Source of the DNA: Mesodorylaimus sp. YZB2_4
Taxonomy: Eukaryota > Nematoda > Enoplea > Dorylaimida > Dorylaimidae
Length of the DNA stretch: 64,000 bases
Assembly: GCA_030248295.1 (NCBI GenBank)
Contig: JASANH010000232.1
Span: 434,001 to 498,000, forward strand
Direction: 5' to 3'
The notes beneath the pieces were generated by a model. That model was not told the DNA's origin. It saw only the letters and a program-made list of their open reading frames with translations, and did not search any database. Each line of letters begins with the position of its first letter. The stretch's first letter is position 1. Shown here one piece after another: positions 1-13,428 of this stretch. The translations under genes were made by a program, and so were the position numbers.

Positions 1-516
1 GAGCACTCGAGTAACAAATTGCGCACAAACGGCAAAATAACAAAATGTATCCGTAGCAAAAGCTGAAAAAGCAGCATGCATCGTACAGTACACAAGCGGG
101 CACGCAGTGCATGCAATGCAGGTTTATGTTGTGGTGTAAAGTGTATGGCCACTGCAAGTTCAATTGTCATAACCTGCGGTGAAGACTGTCCATCGTTCAC
201 TGTTAAAGATGCCATTTTCTGTTTTCGTCTTACAGACGGAAACAAAATACCAGTGTCCTACAAAAAAGGTCCGGCAGCATAAATCGTTGTTAGATATTAT
301 GCAAAAAAATTAATTGCGAACATATGCCATCTACAAAAAGAACCGATGCAAATATGTACATGACCGTGAATCACAGTTTGTGACTACTGTAATTTAGTGA
401 ATAAGAAAAGGAACAGCCGATTGGGCTGGTGAGGCGAACCCACGCATGCGGGAGATTCATACACTAATACACAATGAGCGATTAAAAATATAACTTTGAA
501 AAATTCAAAAGATCTG

Positions 517-3506
517 TCAAAAAAGCTTAAAGCGATCATAGAAATTCATGACGGAACCTCGATCGGCTTGTTCAGGTGAGCAATTTCTGCTAGCGCCGAA
601 CTTTACCTTCTTGCGTGCGCCGTTCAATAAATCCTTGTACATGTCGGACCGAATGAAACGCTGATAAGAATCATTCTTCATAAGGCAATAGATATGCTCC
701 TGAAAAAGTTTACTATGTGTATTTCCGACGAAAACAACCTTGGTGTGCTTCTATTTGTTGAGGAGCTACCGCTGCATTTGAGACCATATTTTACTCAGCT
801 CCTACACTGACTCGAATAACTCACCGCAGCTTCGTCGAAGGACCAACGACCCGGATTCTCCAAATTTTGATTAGTTATGTCCATAACTTTGCTGTCGACA
901 TTGACAGGAAATGCAGCATTCGGCCCAAGAAATTCGCTGAAAGATTGATTTTGAGAAGTATAAGACACAAAGTAGACAAATTTTAGGACTTTCTTACTTA
1001 TAAATTTCAGTAACGTTTATTGGAACGAGGCGACATGACCCGGTCCTTAGTGATTGCACCGCTTCCCAAAATCGTAAATTTTCGCCGGAATATTCTTTGT
1101 CCAAAAATTTCATGAAATTTTCCCGGCCAGCTGTGTCCGTGAGCAATTCGTCGAATGAGAGTGCCCATCGTTTGACTCGACGCGATGATACTTCGCCACT
1201 GAAAGCACCAACATCTGCCTTCTTCATGAATTTGTGAAAAAGTCTATATCAAACCTTATTATTTCCGAATTCCAAAGATCGACAGTGTCTGATATCCACG
1301 GGTTCGACGGATCAGCGGGTGTTAGAAAGGGGTCGAATTCCTGACGTTGCTCCGAGTAGGCGATTATTCTGCATAGATCAGATTGTGTGCATAAACCATC
1401 GACATACCGTACATACACGTAGATGGAGGATAGAGACCGATTGCCCCAGATTTTTATGCTTGCAGCTACAGTGACCCGCATGTGAAACTTATCTTGACCC
1501 GCAGGCTGGCATGTCATTTCCTACCTGCCACTGGCCACGTTCACCTGCCCGTAGGGAAATCAAGGCACTCCAAGGAAACCAAGGTCGAAGGCGGACCTTC
1601 GAGCTTAGAGCTTAGGAATACCAGACCAGCTCAAGTCGCGGCCGCACTACGGACCACATTTATTGTGCCCCTTTTGGGCAATTTTAGCTAATCATCGACG
1701 TCTATGCTTTCCCATCTTTTTTATTCTTTAAAAATGTATTTCTTAGACTTTCATCACCGTAATACAGCAATAATGAGGGGCCCTTGAAGGAACGCTGGTC
1801 AGAGCGTGAGGCAGTCATTTGTGCATTCGGCCCGGCCGAACAGCCCATGACTACTGTACGTTAACTTACAATTCCGCCACTTTTGATGTTTTCAAAGCAT
1901 TTCGCGCCAATCTTGAATTTAAAAATAGTATCTAAAAGGGGCAGAGAAGTGTTGGAGACAGAAAACTTCTGGCTCCTTATTTTCAACTCATCGTCAATGG
2001 CTACGTGAAAAAAAACTGCAATGTTGCAATGTCCTACCTCATGCCGCAAATACTCAGCTGGCGAAGTATACCGCCTCGATCCAGGCCGATTATAGTGAGG
2101 AGACATCGAATGCTTGTTTTGTTGTCGGTTGCTGCGACTTAATTTTCGAAAATCGACTTCCGTCGTATTGACAGAACCAGGCTAAAAAACAAATGTTTCC
2201 CCACCGAATGAGCTCAGGTCAATATATTCATACCACAGGTCGATGGACATCCCAGAATGCTCGTTCTTGACTATCTAATATTTGTCTTTCTTGTCGATCA
2301 CGTTTCTTATCGACTCTAAAATTAATAAAACTGGGTACACTTTAAAAAAAAAACAGTGGGGATTCGTACTTGTACTGAGCTTCAGCCTGCATGAATATGA
2401 ATTCCCATTTTCGGCTAAACATTTTTTGGAGTTTGGCCAAATTTTCAGCTTCAAAGTCTTCTAATTCTAAATGGGCCTTGTTCTGCATTGTCCGTTTGCA
2501 TAAATATACAGCTGAAAAAAGTCATGCTGCATTTTAAAAATCTGTTACTAGCGTAAGCTGATTGTGAGTGTGAGATAGTAATCGATTTCCCCTGGCTGGG
2601 ACACGTCGACACCTCGGGTTGATGTTTCAGCCGCAGGTGTCGTACGGCTTGCCTTGCTTCAGTCGGAGTTTGTCCTCCACACTCCCTCTCACGCCTTGTC
2701 AGCCTTGGTTACATGAGTACTGTAGCCGTAATCTGTAAACTTACCGTAATCTGTATTTTCTGGTTCCCAGCAATGCGATGGCCAAAAATATGGTGTCTGA
2801 AAAGAATCTTTATGCCACTTTATCTGCTCTTTTGGCAGCTAGTCTAAAAGTAGGTACCTGAAATCTGTAAAACGTATTGTCGTGCTTGACCGTAAGTACG
2901 TGATCGTCGATGGGAAAGAGGTAGCCATGCGACGCCAACATGTGCGCCATGTGTAGGCCTTCAGCTGAAATATGCAGCAGTATTATTCACTTTTGATACA
3001 GGAATAGAGGGAGTATTCACAGGGAAATATTTGAGGAGAATTATCTATTACATTTGTATATTTGAGGGAATAGAGGAAATTTGCTAAACATTTAGGCATG
3101 ACTGTTACCAAAGAACTCAGTGAGCAGTTTTCCACCTTCTTTACCCTCTTCCCCATCGAGCACATTGTGGCATGGTGTTCGTGGGGTGGGCTGACGCAGG
3201 ACATAGGCCTTCTAAGATCCCAAGTTTTTGCATATATGACGCAGGACATGGGTTTTCCCTGCTACCGATGGGATCATTTGCGGGATTATAAATCCAATGG
3301 AATCTCAGCAGGGATTTCGGTATTTCAGAAACTTCCAATTTTTTCACCGATAACGTACTCAGATCATCGACAAGTATGTTTTTCTGTATCCATTGAACCA
3401 AATCAAATCCAGTAAATACACTTGGAATCTTGGATAAAAAACTTTTGACTGTTCGCACTGGAACCCCTTCATTGTCGTCCAACATTCGATGGATTATTTC
3501 TTCCAT
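517..3506 (-). CDS. RGS7: R7-family regulator of G-protein signalling (RGS6/7, EGL-10 type)
   Basis: GTPase-activating protein for Go/Gi alpha subunits, expected at membranes with a G-beta-5 partner. Exons on the minus strand, in transcript order: 3506-3359, 2964-2858, 2796-2745, 2511-2370, 2315-2234, 2181-2038, 1931-1870, 1368-1255, 1198-998, 936-825, 699-517. All junctions are GT-AG and the lengths sum to 449 codons, ending in TGA at 519-517. Domain order is DEP (exons 1-2, [13 protein letters not shown] then [13 protein letters not shown]), DHEX helices (exons 3-5, [15 protein letters not shown]), GGL (exons 7-8, ending DPSNPW, the G-beta-5 binding motif) and RGS box (exons 9-11, [33 protein letters not shown]). 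The first exon listed opens at an acceptor immediately before ATG; human RGS7 has about 25 more residues upstream, so a 5' exon is probably missing here. RGS6 and RGS7 cannot be told apart. Confidence 0.93.
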
Positions 3507-4129
3507 CTGCAAAGTATTTTGTTAGTTTATGACCGCAGTACCGACTGGAAAAAACTGCAAAACCATGTGGTTTGAAAGAAATTGTGAGATACAGCTAAAA
3601 ATATCCATGTGGAGTGCAAGGACTTTTTCGCACTCAATTGGGACAAAGAGCAATTCTTCAGAAAAATTTCTAGATTTTCCCTCAGATTTACGAATAGATT
3701 GCCTAGATTTCTGCTCATTTTGCGATCGAAGAGGGCTGGCTTCTGACTACGAAGAATTTGTAACTACGTGCCGTAGGTGAATTTGTAGCGCACTATGGTC
3801 CTGGTGGAACATCCATCTGTCACGACTGTGAGCATTTTCACACAACTCTCTGCCACGGGGGAAATCTTCTTGGTTGATTCTTTAACAGATCTGCCGATAG
3901 CAAAGACTACACCACCGTGGCCGTGGACCCCATATCCTCCATAGGTCGTTATTAGTGACACGGTTGGCTTAAAACAAGCACCGCCTGAATGAGTCAGAAC
4001 TATTAAAAATAGGTCATCTCAAAAAAGTTGTACCAATCTTGGATGGAAAACGACACCTTATTTGGACTGTTAAAGGTTTGTACAGTAAAGTACGATCGCT
4101 TGGATATAGCGCTGTACGATAGTAATCAT

Positions 4130-4300
4130 GTCATGTCATGTCATACTTTATCCATAACCAAGCATTATACAGCGCACTCGAGTGCTAAGGAACACATATT
4201 TGACAATCATTTTACACCCAGGCAGGAGTCAAACCCTCCCCTGTAACTGCGCACCCAGCGTGGGAGGCATACGCCTTAACCCGCTAGGCCACGACTTCAG
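4130..4300 (-). repeat. tRNA-derived SINE copy
   Basis: Read on the minus strand, 4296-4218 has a pol III A-box-like stretch (GTGGCCTAGCGGGTTAAGGC) and a B-box-like stretch (GGGTTTGACTCC), followed by a non-tRNA body. A related copy in the same orientation lies at 62735-62845 and shares the body segment around AAACACATATTTGA. The clover-leaf stems are poor, so this is not called as a tRNA gene. Confidence 0.6.
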
Positions 4301-4383
4301 CAGTGAACTTTGGTTGTATAACTGGCTATAGCTGAAGATCAATGGGAAAATGAACGACAAAACTAAACAATTCCTTCTTTGTA

Positions 4384-4522
4384 CTATGTATTTGCGCATG
4401 ATTTTTTTGCATCATCCGATGTAATTTTTATTGAGGCCTATAACCAACAAGTTCCTATCTCCAGCGCAGTTTTTTTCTCAGCCGCCCAAAAAAGGACACC
4501 GACAGCGAGCTTGAAGCGAGAA
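4384..4522 (+). repeat. Direct repeat copy 1 (partner 5147-5275)
   Basis: About 140 bases closely match 5147-5275, including the shared blocks TTTTTATTGAGGC, ATAACCAACAAGT and AAAAAAGGACACCGACAGCG. No reading frame is conserved between the copies. The repeat family is unknown. Confidence 0.7.
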
Positions 4523-5146
4523 GCAACTACATTCAGATTGATCCCAGGACTCCCTGTTATCCCTTTACCTCATACGGTCATCGCTGAAGATCTGCGTTCT
4601 CTGAGATAAGAAAATGATAGGACCCCTTGTTAATGTCGACGGGCACGAATGCCAGATCACCTCAAATCGTTGCATTATCCCTTCCCCCTTATAAAAAGCT
4701 GTGCTGTATATCTTTGACAAACAATACGTACAATATATGCACCTTGGCCTGTATAAGGCTTTAAGCATACAGAAATAACCAAAAAAGGAAATAAATCGGG
4801 TTAATCGACCTTCCTGTCGCGCCTTACCACCATAGACCCTTGGGCTTCATTCGTAGGGAAAGAAAAATCCGATCCCTACGACGTGGGTATCTTAAATATA
4901 CTGTACATACTGTGTACTGTTGCCTGTCTTTACTAAGCATACAAAACTATTCTTGCCCTTCACAGCATTTAAAACGCTTGTGTGGCAGAAAGAGATAAAA
5001 AGTTCTTGAAAGTTGATGAAGTTCTATTTGGTTGGCAATGGCATTCACGTCTTTCGCCCGGGTAACGAGTATCGTTGCTCGAATGTGCCCCGCGTCATCG
5101 TCATTCCGGCCAATGAGGCTCAATCGGAGCGCATTTCCATCTTGAT

Positions 5147-5275
5147 ATCTATTTGCGCCTGATCCTTTTACGTCATTGGATGTTCTTTTTATTGAGGCTT
5201 ATAACCAACAAGTCCCTTTCTCCAATGCAGTTTTTTTCTCAGCCGCCTAAAAAAGGACACCGACAGCGAGCTTCA
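5147..5275 (+). repeat. Direct repeat copy 2 (partner 4384-4522)
   Basis: Second copy of the repeat at 4384-4522, same orientation and about 760 bases away. The copies differ by scattered substitutions, so the duplication is not very recent. Confidence 0.7.
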
Positions 5276-5279
5276 AGAC

Positions 5280-8125
5280 GGGCAAAGCGAACATAGGGCG
5301 CACGATGGATGAGCGAACGATTGATCGACATGCGGCATGGTGCAACGTTCGCGAGTAGCTAACCCCTTCGAGCTGCTGATTGTGTTACTTGGCCGTGGAC
5401 CGTAGGAGTTCCGACCTAGCGTGGTCGCGGGTGGCACCTGCCATATATTTATATTACGAGTATAAAGACGTAGATACATATCGCCTTTATCCTCTGCCTC
5501 GATCGAAATACAGCTGCGGCAAAGCGGGCTTATTCGCAAAGGATCACAGAAAGCGAAAGAGCAAGGACTCCTCCCGTCTCATTACGAGAATAGACAAGAC
5601 CTTTCGCTGCCACTCTGGGCTTACACCTAGCAGAAGAGAAAAGAAGGTTCAGAACGTAGAAGGAATATGAAAGCGAGTATTGATTGCTCGCTCGGTTAGG
5701 AAAGGCAATGAGTCGAAATGCGCAGGTCTCCGAGGCCGAGCTGACAGCTTTTCACGTCGAAACTGTCATCGGCGCAGCGACGCGAACAAATAATGGATGG
5801 ACATGGAGCGAAGCACTGGCCCCTAAATACCACATTAGCCTTTGCTATTAGAAATGCCGCTCGAAAGTACAGTCGACCTGCTGGAGTGGAGGACGTGTTG
5901 AAGTTGGTGTAAATGTAAACCTGATACCGTAGGTCACTGCACATCAGACATGCCACACTCTCACGTGTAGGCCTTATTTGGCGAGACAGATAGCAAATTA
6001 TTTAACGTTAGGCTTTTCATCAGCATCTCATAATTAAGAATATTAGTTTGTGTCTGATAATCCACTGAAAAACACGGCTAATGAGCGGAGGATGTTGACC
6101 AGATTTATAAGTGGCCCTTTCAAAGCTTCTGGAAAATCTTTGAGGCAGAAAATATGTGTAATGTTCGCGCCAAATGATAAAAATCCTACCAGAAAATGAC
6201 CTTTATAAATGGACTTACCTTGTGATAAACCAAGTGATTCGGGTGTAATGGCCGATCATCGTTTGCGCCACTTCCGAAAGCCGTATTTCGCAAACGTGGA
6301 AACGCCATTCGCTCAATTTTTTCATGAACTTTATGATTATAAAAAATAGTGGCAAAAAATAAGACTACAGGATTGTTTTGCCAAATGAGTACTATCGTCG
6401 ATTTGTGCACTCGCTTTGCGAAATAGTTGCCGCTTCATGGAAACGTGATGACGAATCGCGTAATTACAAAAAAGACGGCTTTTGTCACGAATCCATACAC
6501 ATGAATAGGCCTATCCCAAACAGGGTCTCTACCAGTGGATAAAAATGGTATAGAGTAAAAATCTGAGCTACCAGACGGCAATGTCAGAAGCTGGCAGCGG
6601 CATGAACAAACGCAAAAGTTCGATGACAATTTTCTTTAATACATATACGGATAGCACGAACGCATATGGGAGGGAGAGCGAGAAGGGGAAAGCCCAGTTG
6701 GCGCCCCGCTCTGTCCTCTGGCTCGCTTCATATGCAGAAAAGAACCGAGGCGCCTCGACGCAACGCAAGCTCGCGTCCTCAGACGCTCATCAATGAGCAA
6801 AGAGAGCTTAGCCTCTGCGCGACGACGATGGAAGGAGGAGGGAGCAAGCGCGGGTTTACACGCCTTTTCTAGTGCCAGGGTTATGAGTTCCACGCGAACG
6901 CGTCGCTAACGTCCGTAACACGGCGTGTTAGCTCAATCAATCTACATGAGCACAAGGAGAACACATGCTCGAGGACGAGAGGAGCACTTCCCCACCCAGG
7001 CCTTTCACGACAAGCAGCAGGTGCTTCAAAAGTGCCCTTTGAACCGAGCCAAGAGATGGATGTCGTTCTCGACAAGAAAGCTTTTATTCAAAACTCCATT
7101 GCAAGTAATTGCAGCAACAAGCTGTCATCCCTACTTTCGGGCTGGCATCATAGGCCGCTGTTGTCGATACATTGATGTTTAGGCCCTGAAAGAAAGTTTT
7201 TCATGGTTCTTACTTCGCAAGCGTTCAGAACAAAATAGGGAGAAGAACACGTTTTTTCACGTCGAAGTTTTATTATAGCGACCCCCGCTGACAAATACTG
7301 TAAATATGTACTTTTAGTTTATGTCGCGTATCGACCATGCGCAGTAAGTATTCAGACTGCGCATTGCAGTTCACTTTCGGTGATGGTGAACAACTAATTC
7401 ACGTCGGTCCTAAGCTGCATTGCGATGTCTTTTCTGGTTCTGGCTGGTGCAGAAATGCCCAGTCTTCCTGTTTACGGGGTTTTCTGTTAAGGAAGACAGC
7501 TTTCGTCGGGCCAGTAAATGTGTTGGGGTCAGAACAAGAAATAACAGGCTTAGGGTGAGTGGTTTTGGTATTTTTACGGCACGCAGATCTTTGAATTTAT
7601 GCAACCTCATCGATTTACCCTCCTTTTTTGCCAAATATGTTTGTTTTTTCTCAACTTGTCGCTTACCACATAAAAATATTCACGTGTTTAACACAATATA
7701 AGCCTCTGCTCATCGTCAGCCGAACTTAAGCGCGCAAAAACAAGTTCGGTATTCCTCAGCATGAAGTGCAGATATCGTATGACATCGTACGTGCATTGCA
7801 TGCTGTCTCCGCGTGCAACCTATTGGCCAAAGAGCATCGCACATCGAGGACAGTTTGGTTGGGCTTCCCTTATGCTAATAGCCATAGTCTAGTCTAGTAT
7901 TTCCCGCCAGTTTTGTCATAGGAGGAGACTGCGCAAATGTTCGCGGGCAAGAGAGAGATACTGGGGTATCGTATTTCTTGAGGCAGCGATAATTGCTACC
8001 ACACGACGGGGCCATGCGCACGACATTTGCGAGCGCGCACACATGTCGCAGGCACGCGATAATGTCTGCTAGAGATCATCAATCTAAGGTCTAGCCTGCG
8101 CTTCTGGTTACATGACTCAACCATC
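5280..8125. other. Gene-free stretch
   Basis: The short reading frames here overlap on both strands without splice support or recognisable domains. I see no coding gene and no clear terminal repeats. Confidence 0.5.
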
Positions 8126-9887
8126 CTCTCTATCCGTACAGGCTGATGCTGTTGCTGCCATGACCTATACAATGCACTTGTTGGAGCAGAACAAAACGTA
8201 CCTAGTTTACTTAGCCTGTCTCTGTTGCTGCTTGTGCATACTGTATATGTTGTACTTTTCTCTCGCAGTCAGACTAGGTGTACAGGAGTATCATCAATCC
8301 CTACGAGTTTCATGCAAGACGCCAGAAGAGTATTCGTACGATTTGGAATAGGGTCCAGCGGGGGAGCTTTCGAATAAACAATGTAAACTTAGGGAATGCG
8401 CTCCCTTGGAATAGACCCTTTTGGGCATTGATACTCCTATACACCTTGTCTGACTGCGAGAGGAAAGTACTACATTTACAGGATGCGCATGCAACAACAG
8501 AGAAAGCTATTATTGAAGGCTCGTTTATACTGGTCTCCGAGTTCTCTGTGACTGCGCGCTCAGGACAGACTTCTCTGCCACTCTGTGACCAATAGGGCGT
8601 TTATACTGCCTCCAGAGCCCCGATCCAGAGCGCTCTGTCCTCCGTTTTCAGAAACTGGGACTGTGCCCCTGCGTCTAGAGAGGAGCAGTCCCAGAGAAAA
8701 ACATTCTCTCCGCTTTGCGCAAAGAGGCGAGTCGCGGCGCAAACCAGTCGGAAACGAGGGCTTTATGCTGGACCGAGATCCTATACAATTAGGAATACAC
8801 GAAAACAGAACGATGTGATAACCATATGCACAATTGCTTTGCCATTGTGCTTTTGATTCATAATAGTGGGGTAATTTGAAAATATTGATACGGTCAATCG
8901 ATACAAATAAAAATCATGAAAGAATCGTATAAGAATGACTGATCGATTGATGCCCGATCGCTAAGCTGATGACTGGCTGATCAATTTGCTATTTGATATG
9001 ATCGGGTGATCGATCGTACATGCATGACATGGTCACTATGATCGAATGATCGATATGATCAGCTTATCTAAACAATACGATGAGCCGATCTGAGCTATAT
9101 GAGCGATTGATACATCGATAGATAAATCATATTATGAAGTAAATCAAACAACAGATTACCCGATCATAGTGACCATTTGACTACTCGATCACTCGATCAT
9201 AGTGACCATTCGACCAGTCAATATGATCGACCTGATCAGTATCGACCGATCGATCATATTGACTGGTCTAATGGTCACAATGATCAATCGAATACTTGAA
9301 TTCAACAACATGATCAATAAATCAGACATAGCCAATGATCTGAGCATCATATAGTGCGCTCTTTTAAGGTGGAAAACTAGGTTCAGAAACTGAGAAAATA
9401 CTGGTCAAAATCGAACTAAAACCGAAATTTTGACTCCCTTTTTCGGATTCAGCAATAAAACTGCACCAGTAAATACTCAGTTTAAAATTTCAGAGGCGAT
9501 CGCCGATTTTTAGAATCGATAGAAATAGGTCCGTGCTGTTTTGCACAAACTTTGACTTCGTGCAAAAACGCAGGGACAGAAGCGCGCAGGGACACTGATC
9601 GGGGACTCAATACGGGCGCATATGCCAGGTTGCTTTTATACTCATTTTCCTGATTTTGGTCATTTATACTGGTCCCCGAGTTTTCAGAGTCCAGTGAAGT
9701 CTGGGGCAGAGTATAGTAGTCCTGGAACTCGAAAATCTGGGACTATTCCAAGCTATGCGTCGCTCTGTCACAGAGAGCTCGGTGGCCAGTATAAATGAGC
9801 CCTACTATACATAGGTACGTTTTGTCCTGCTCCAACAAGTGCACTGTATAGTTCGTGGCAGCAGCGTCAGCTTGCACGGGGAGAGAG
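8126..9887. mobile_element. Putative foldback-type element with about 75-79 bp inverted ends
   Basis: The sequence at 8126-8204 recurs inverted at 9812-9887 with about ten differences; the best shared block is AAGTGCA(C/T)TGTATAG read from the right end. Inside, a second inverted pair carries TTTATACTGGTC-like termini near 8520 and 9785, and 8880-9330 is dominated by GATCGA/TGATCG words. No transposase frame is present, so the element is non-autonomous. I could not define a target-site duplication. Confidence 0.55.
9196..9284. repeat. Long hairpin in GATC-rich tract
   Basis: Arms 9196-9230 and 9250-9284 are 35 bases each and pair with two mismatches around a 19-base spacer. The same words (GATCATAGTGACCATT) are also repeated directly just upstream, so the hairpin is part of a palindrome-rich satellite-like tract. 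Confidence 0.8.
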
Positions 9888-10327
9888 TGTAAGGGGTGCA
9901 GTGTTTACCCTTCCATCTAGTTCCAGCAAGTCAGTGCCGGTTACCGGTTATACGATGCCAGACAACATGCCAGGTCGCCCGATCAAAGTACAACCCAAGG
10001 CTCAGAAGACCAGTTCTTGTGATTAACGGGTACCTTTTGGTTTTGCTCAGTTTTTCGGCCTTAAGAGCATTACTTTTTCTTGTGCGGTAGCCTCAACTTA
10101 CGATTAGACCATCGTTTGTGATACTTAACTCCGCAAAGCATGCTGCATAGCGCATCACCATCATAGAAAAATAAAAGCAAGCCGCATATTAAGCTTAATC
10201 ATGACATCGTTCAGTACTACATTTTGCATCAGACAAGAACATAGAAATATTTACTACTCTCGGATATTCTCCTTACAGAAGAGAGACATCTCCAGTTCTT
10301 TTCTATTCATCATGGACTCATCTGAGC

Positions 10328-10590
10328 GGCCGCGGTGGTGCAGCGGTGCGGCATTCGTTTCCCCGTATTGCTTGGGAGCGAGTGGCTGGACTCGTCCCGG
10401 GCTCGATCTCTGGTGACGGAGGTCGGTTTGCGACCTATCCACCCCCTCCCTAACCTGACACAACAGGCTGTGGTTGACTCACCCGGTACCGTCGAGGTGC
10501 TCAGAGTGGAGAGACGGAAGCCAAACGAGGAGACAACCTCGGCTGTTAAACACCGACAGGGATCGAAGCCCATTCAGTCATGGCTTAGCA
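10328..10590 (+). repeat. SINE copy with tRNA-like head
   Basis: Starts with GTGGTGCAGCGGTGCGGC, resembling a pol III A box. The body (GACTCACCCGGTACCGTCGA, GAGAGACGGAAGCCAAA) recurs at 60230-60604 in the same orientation and inverted at 44575-44690. A 212-residue open frame across this copy is fortuitous. Confidence 0.65.
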
Positions 10591-11081
10591 ATAACGTGGC
10601 ACCAAGACCAAGAACAACACATTTCGCAGGTGCAAATGTACCTTGTCGAGGCACGGATACTATTGACCCTGATTTCCACAACCCCCCCTTCCCCCAAGTA
10701 TCAAATGCTTTTCCTACCAGCATGCCTGAGAATTACACTGCAGCTCTGGCACTGGAAAACACATTTTTTAGGCAATCCGCTGTTTTATTTGGTTTAATCC
10801 CCCATCTCGCGCAAATGAGTCTCCCATTCAAATGTACCCATGTGCACGCACATTTAAATTTCGCGCCTGGTAGCAATACTCGCGTGGTAGCAATCGTCAT
10901 GCATGAGCTCAGTTTTCTGCTCCGCCTTGCCCCGCGTTTCTCCAAAGGAAGAATGATTAAATTCGATGACTAGGCAATAAGTCATTACCAGCTTTCCACA
11001 GTAAATCTGTCTTTCGAGATCTGTATTCCAAGAAATATTTGACTCCGAATTGGGGTATTTCAGAATCTTTTTGTCCAAACA

Positions 11082-12759
11082 ATGGCGAGGGAGCCAGTTA
11101 GGCTCAATGTCTACGATATGGTAAGTGGCCAGTCCCTGAGCGTGACTAAGTATTATGATTGAGACTGCCGCAAAGATTAAGGCCTAACTACAGCTAAAAT
11201 ATCGATTTTACCAAAAATTTGTTTTTTAAATTTCCAGTTTTTTTTCTTGGATGATTTCGTGTGACCGAATTTTTATGATTTTACGATTTTTAGTACTGGC
11301 TAAACGAATATTTGACCAACGTTGGATGTGGAATTCATCATTCTGGTATCGAAGTATATGGAGTCGAATACGCTTATGGCGGTCATCCTTATCCTTTCAC
11401 TGGTGTTTTTCACAACACGCCACGAGATACCGAGGATTTAGGTGAAAATTTTAAATTTAAGTAAGTAATTTTTTAAATTTTTCAATAAATTTTGTTCAAT
11501 CAAGGAACTCGTAGATGTTTTAAAATATTCCGGCTCTAATTTTAGAGAAACTGTTCTTCTCGGCTATACGGATTTTACGGAAGACGAAGTTCGTCGAATT
11601 GTGCAAAATTTAGGGCGCGAATTTCAAGGCGACAAGTATCACTTGATACAAAAAAATTGTAATCACTTTTCATCCGCGCTCAGTAAAGTAAGAAATTTGG
11701 GTATAAATTTTTTAGTTATTGATTGAACTTGATCGATAACCTCGAGATTAGCATATTTGGTGCGGGTATAAAAGGAGGGCCCCTGCGAATGTTTTGCCCC
11801 TGCCCTTCCTAATGGATCTGATAAAACGACAATTATCGCCAGCAGGTGCCATGATTACGTTTTTAATAAAAACTGGGGGGGGGACACATTTTTAAATGTA
11901 ACGAAAAATATTCCACTTAAATTTCAAATTTAAAAAATTTAATTTTTTAAAATTTTTCGTGTTATCCTCTTAGCATCCGAGCCTTGCCCGCGTGCTTTAC
12001 ATAGGTGTGCGACTTGATGTTTGTCCACCGATGTCTACTGTAGGTGAAAAGGGTTAGCAAGGAGGAGTTGCTGGTGACATTCTTGAGCAGATATGAAAGA
12101 AAAGAGGCTGGCCTAAATCGAGAGAAGACCTGAACAATGGCTCAAATAAACAATGTGACAATGTTTGTCGGACATATTTCTCGTGAGCAGCACACTTTTG
12201 ATAGGCAATAGCAGACTTGTTAGGCGTCGATGCGACATTTTACTCTCGTGTTAGGTCTATAATTTAAAGCGCAATGGTAAAAAGGTCAGTGAACAAAGGT
12301 AAATTGCGTGGGAAGTAGTTTAGTGAGTTGGTTCATTTTCTTTAGACCTTATGCGGTCAAGACGTTCCCAAGTGGGTGAATCGATTGGCTTACGTCTCGA
12401 GTTGCATTCCGTTCTTGGAGCGATGTTTGCCCAAAGAATGGTTGACGCCCGTGGCTTTGCAACAAACCATTTTGAACGAACGGCATCAAACGAATGGCAA
12501 TTCGGCGAGTCAGACGTCGTCGTCATCGGCCAATAGCTCGCCGCTCAGAGCCTATCGCAGCAACGAAACTACGAGTGGCAGTAATAATTCGATCGGGGCC
12601 AGTGGGGTTATCGACTTGCCTTCGCCAAATGCAGCGTCGGTAGCCAACAGTCCATCGCCGTCCTTGCGTAATTTTTTCGATTTTGGCACTTCATCCAGCA
12701 CAGCAACAGCAAACTGCCAAAATAAATCGAGCGATCATAATCGTGCCTCGAAGAAATGA
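11082..12759 (+). CDS. DESI2: Desumoylating isopeptidase 2 (PPPDE cysteine peptidase)
   Basis: Predicted papain-like deSUMOylase/deubiquitinase of the PPPDE family, usually cytoplasmic. Exons 11082-11120, 11294-11460, 11546-11687 and 12346-12759 join through GT-AG sites to exactly 254 codons (253 aa) with the start context AACAATGGCG. The PPPDE fold spans roughly residues 5-150. The expected catalytic His is H29 in [11 protein letters not shown], and the catalytic Cys is C107 in [10 protein letters not shown]. The segment [20 protein letters not shown] is almost identical to vertebrate DESI2. After about residue 165 the tail is Ser/Asn-rich and not conserved, making the protein longer than human DESI2 (194 aa). 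It lies 669 bases upstream of ZFAND1 on the same strand. Confidence 0.95.
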
Positions 12760-13428
12760 CGAAGGAAGACGAAGATTGGATAGTCTCGGGATTAGCTAAG
12801 TGGGAATTGATAGGTGTGAGTTTGGAGTAGATTAGATTTTTCTTATTCATGTAACAAATTCAAATTCAGTATTTCTAGCTGCCGCGATTGCGATGTCATC
12901 TTATGCTATCTCACGTCTCACGCCACCTCCTGTCACTTTAGTCTGGATGAGTGAGCTATTTTCTTCTTTTCTAATCATTTTGCCTTACAGCTGTGAGTCT
13001 GGGGGCGTGAACGAGGGGAAATGGAAATGAGGAGAGCGTGTGCTGGGTTTAATAGACTTAGGGGTCGGAGTTCTTTCTTTTAGCTTTTATGTAAATGACG
13101 AAGCAGGTGCGAGCTGATAGTTGCTGTGCGTCACTCATGTACTGACCAATTTTGACAACGATGATAACTTATTTGTCACTGTATATTTGTGCACTGTCTT
13201 GTACGTCCAACTGTACGCTAGAGGTACAAACATTAGGGTCCCTCCTGTACTTACATATTTCTATGGCTTAGATGATTGTCAGTGGGCGATCTTTATGAAC
13301 GACGTGTCAGTAAAGTGAATGCATCATTTGTGAATTCGAAATTCGTGTTGTCTGGATTTGCAAGAAGCAAAGTGGAGTTCTTTTAAATTTTGATGGAAAA
13401 TGGTTAATAGTGTAATTTTACAGGAATT

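Noticed and set aside
4218-4296. Possible tRNA gene
   Set aside because: Only the A and B boxes fit; the stems do not, and a related copy with a common tail exists, so a SINE is the better reading.
10335-10973. 212-residue plus-strand frame, one of the longest here
   Set aside because: Its first third is SINE sequence repeated elsewhere in other frames, and it has no domain or splice support.
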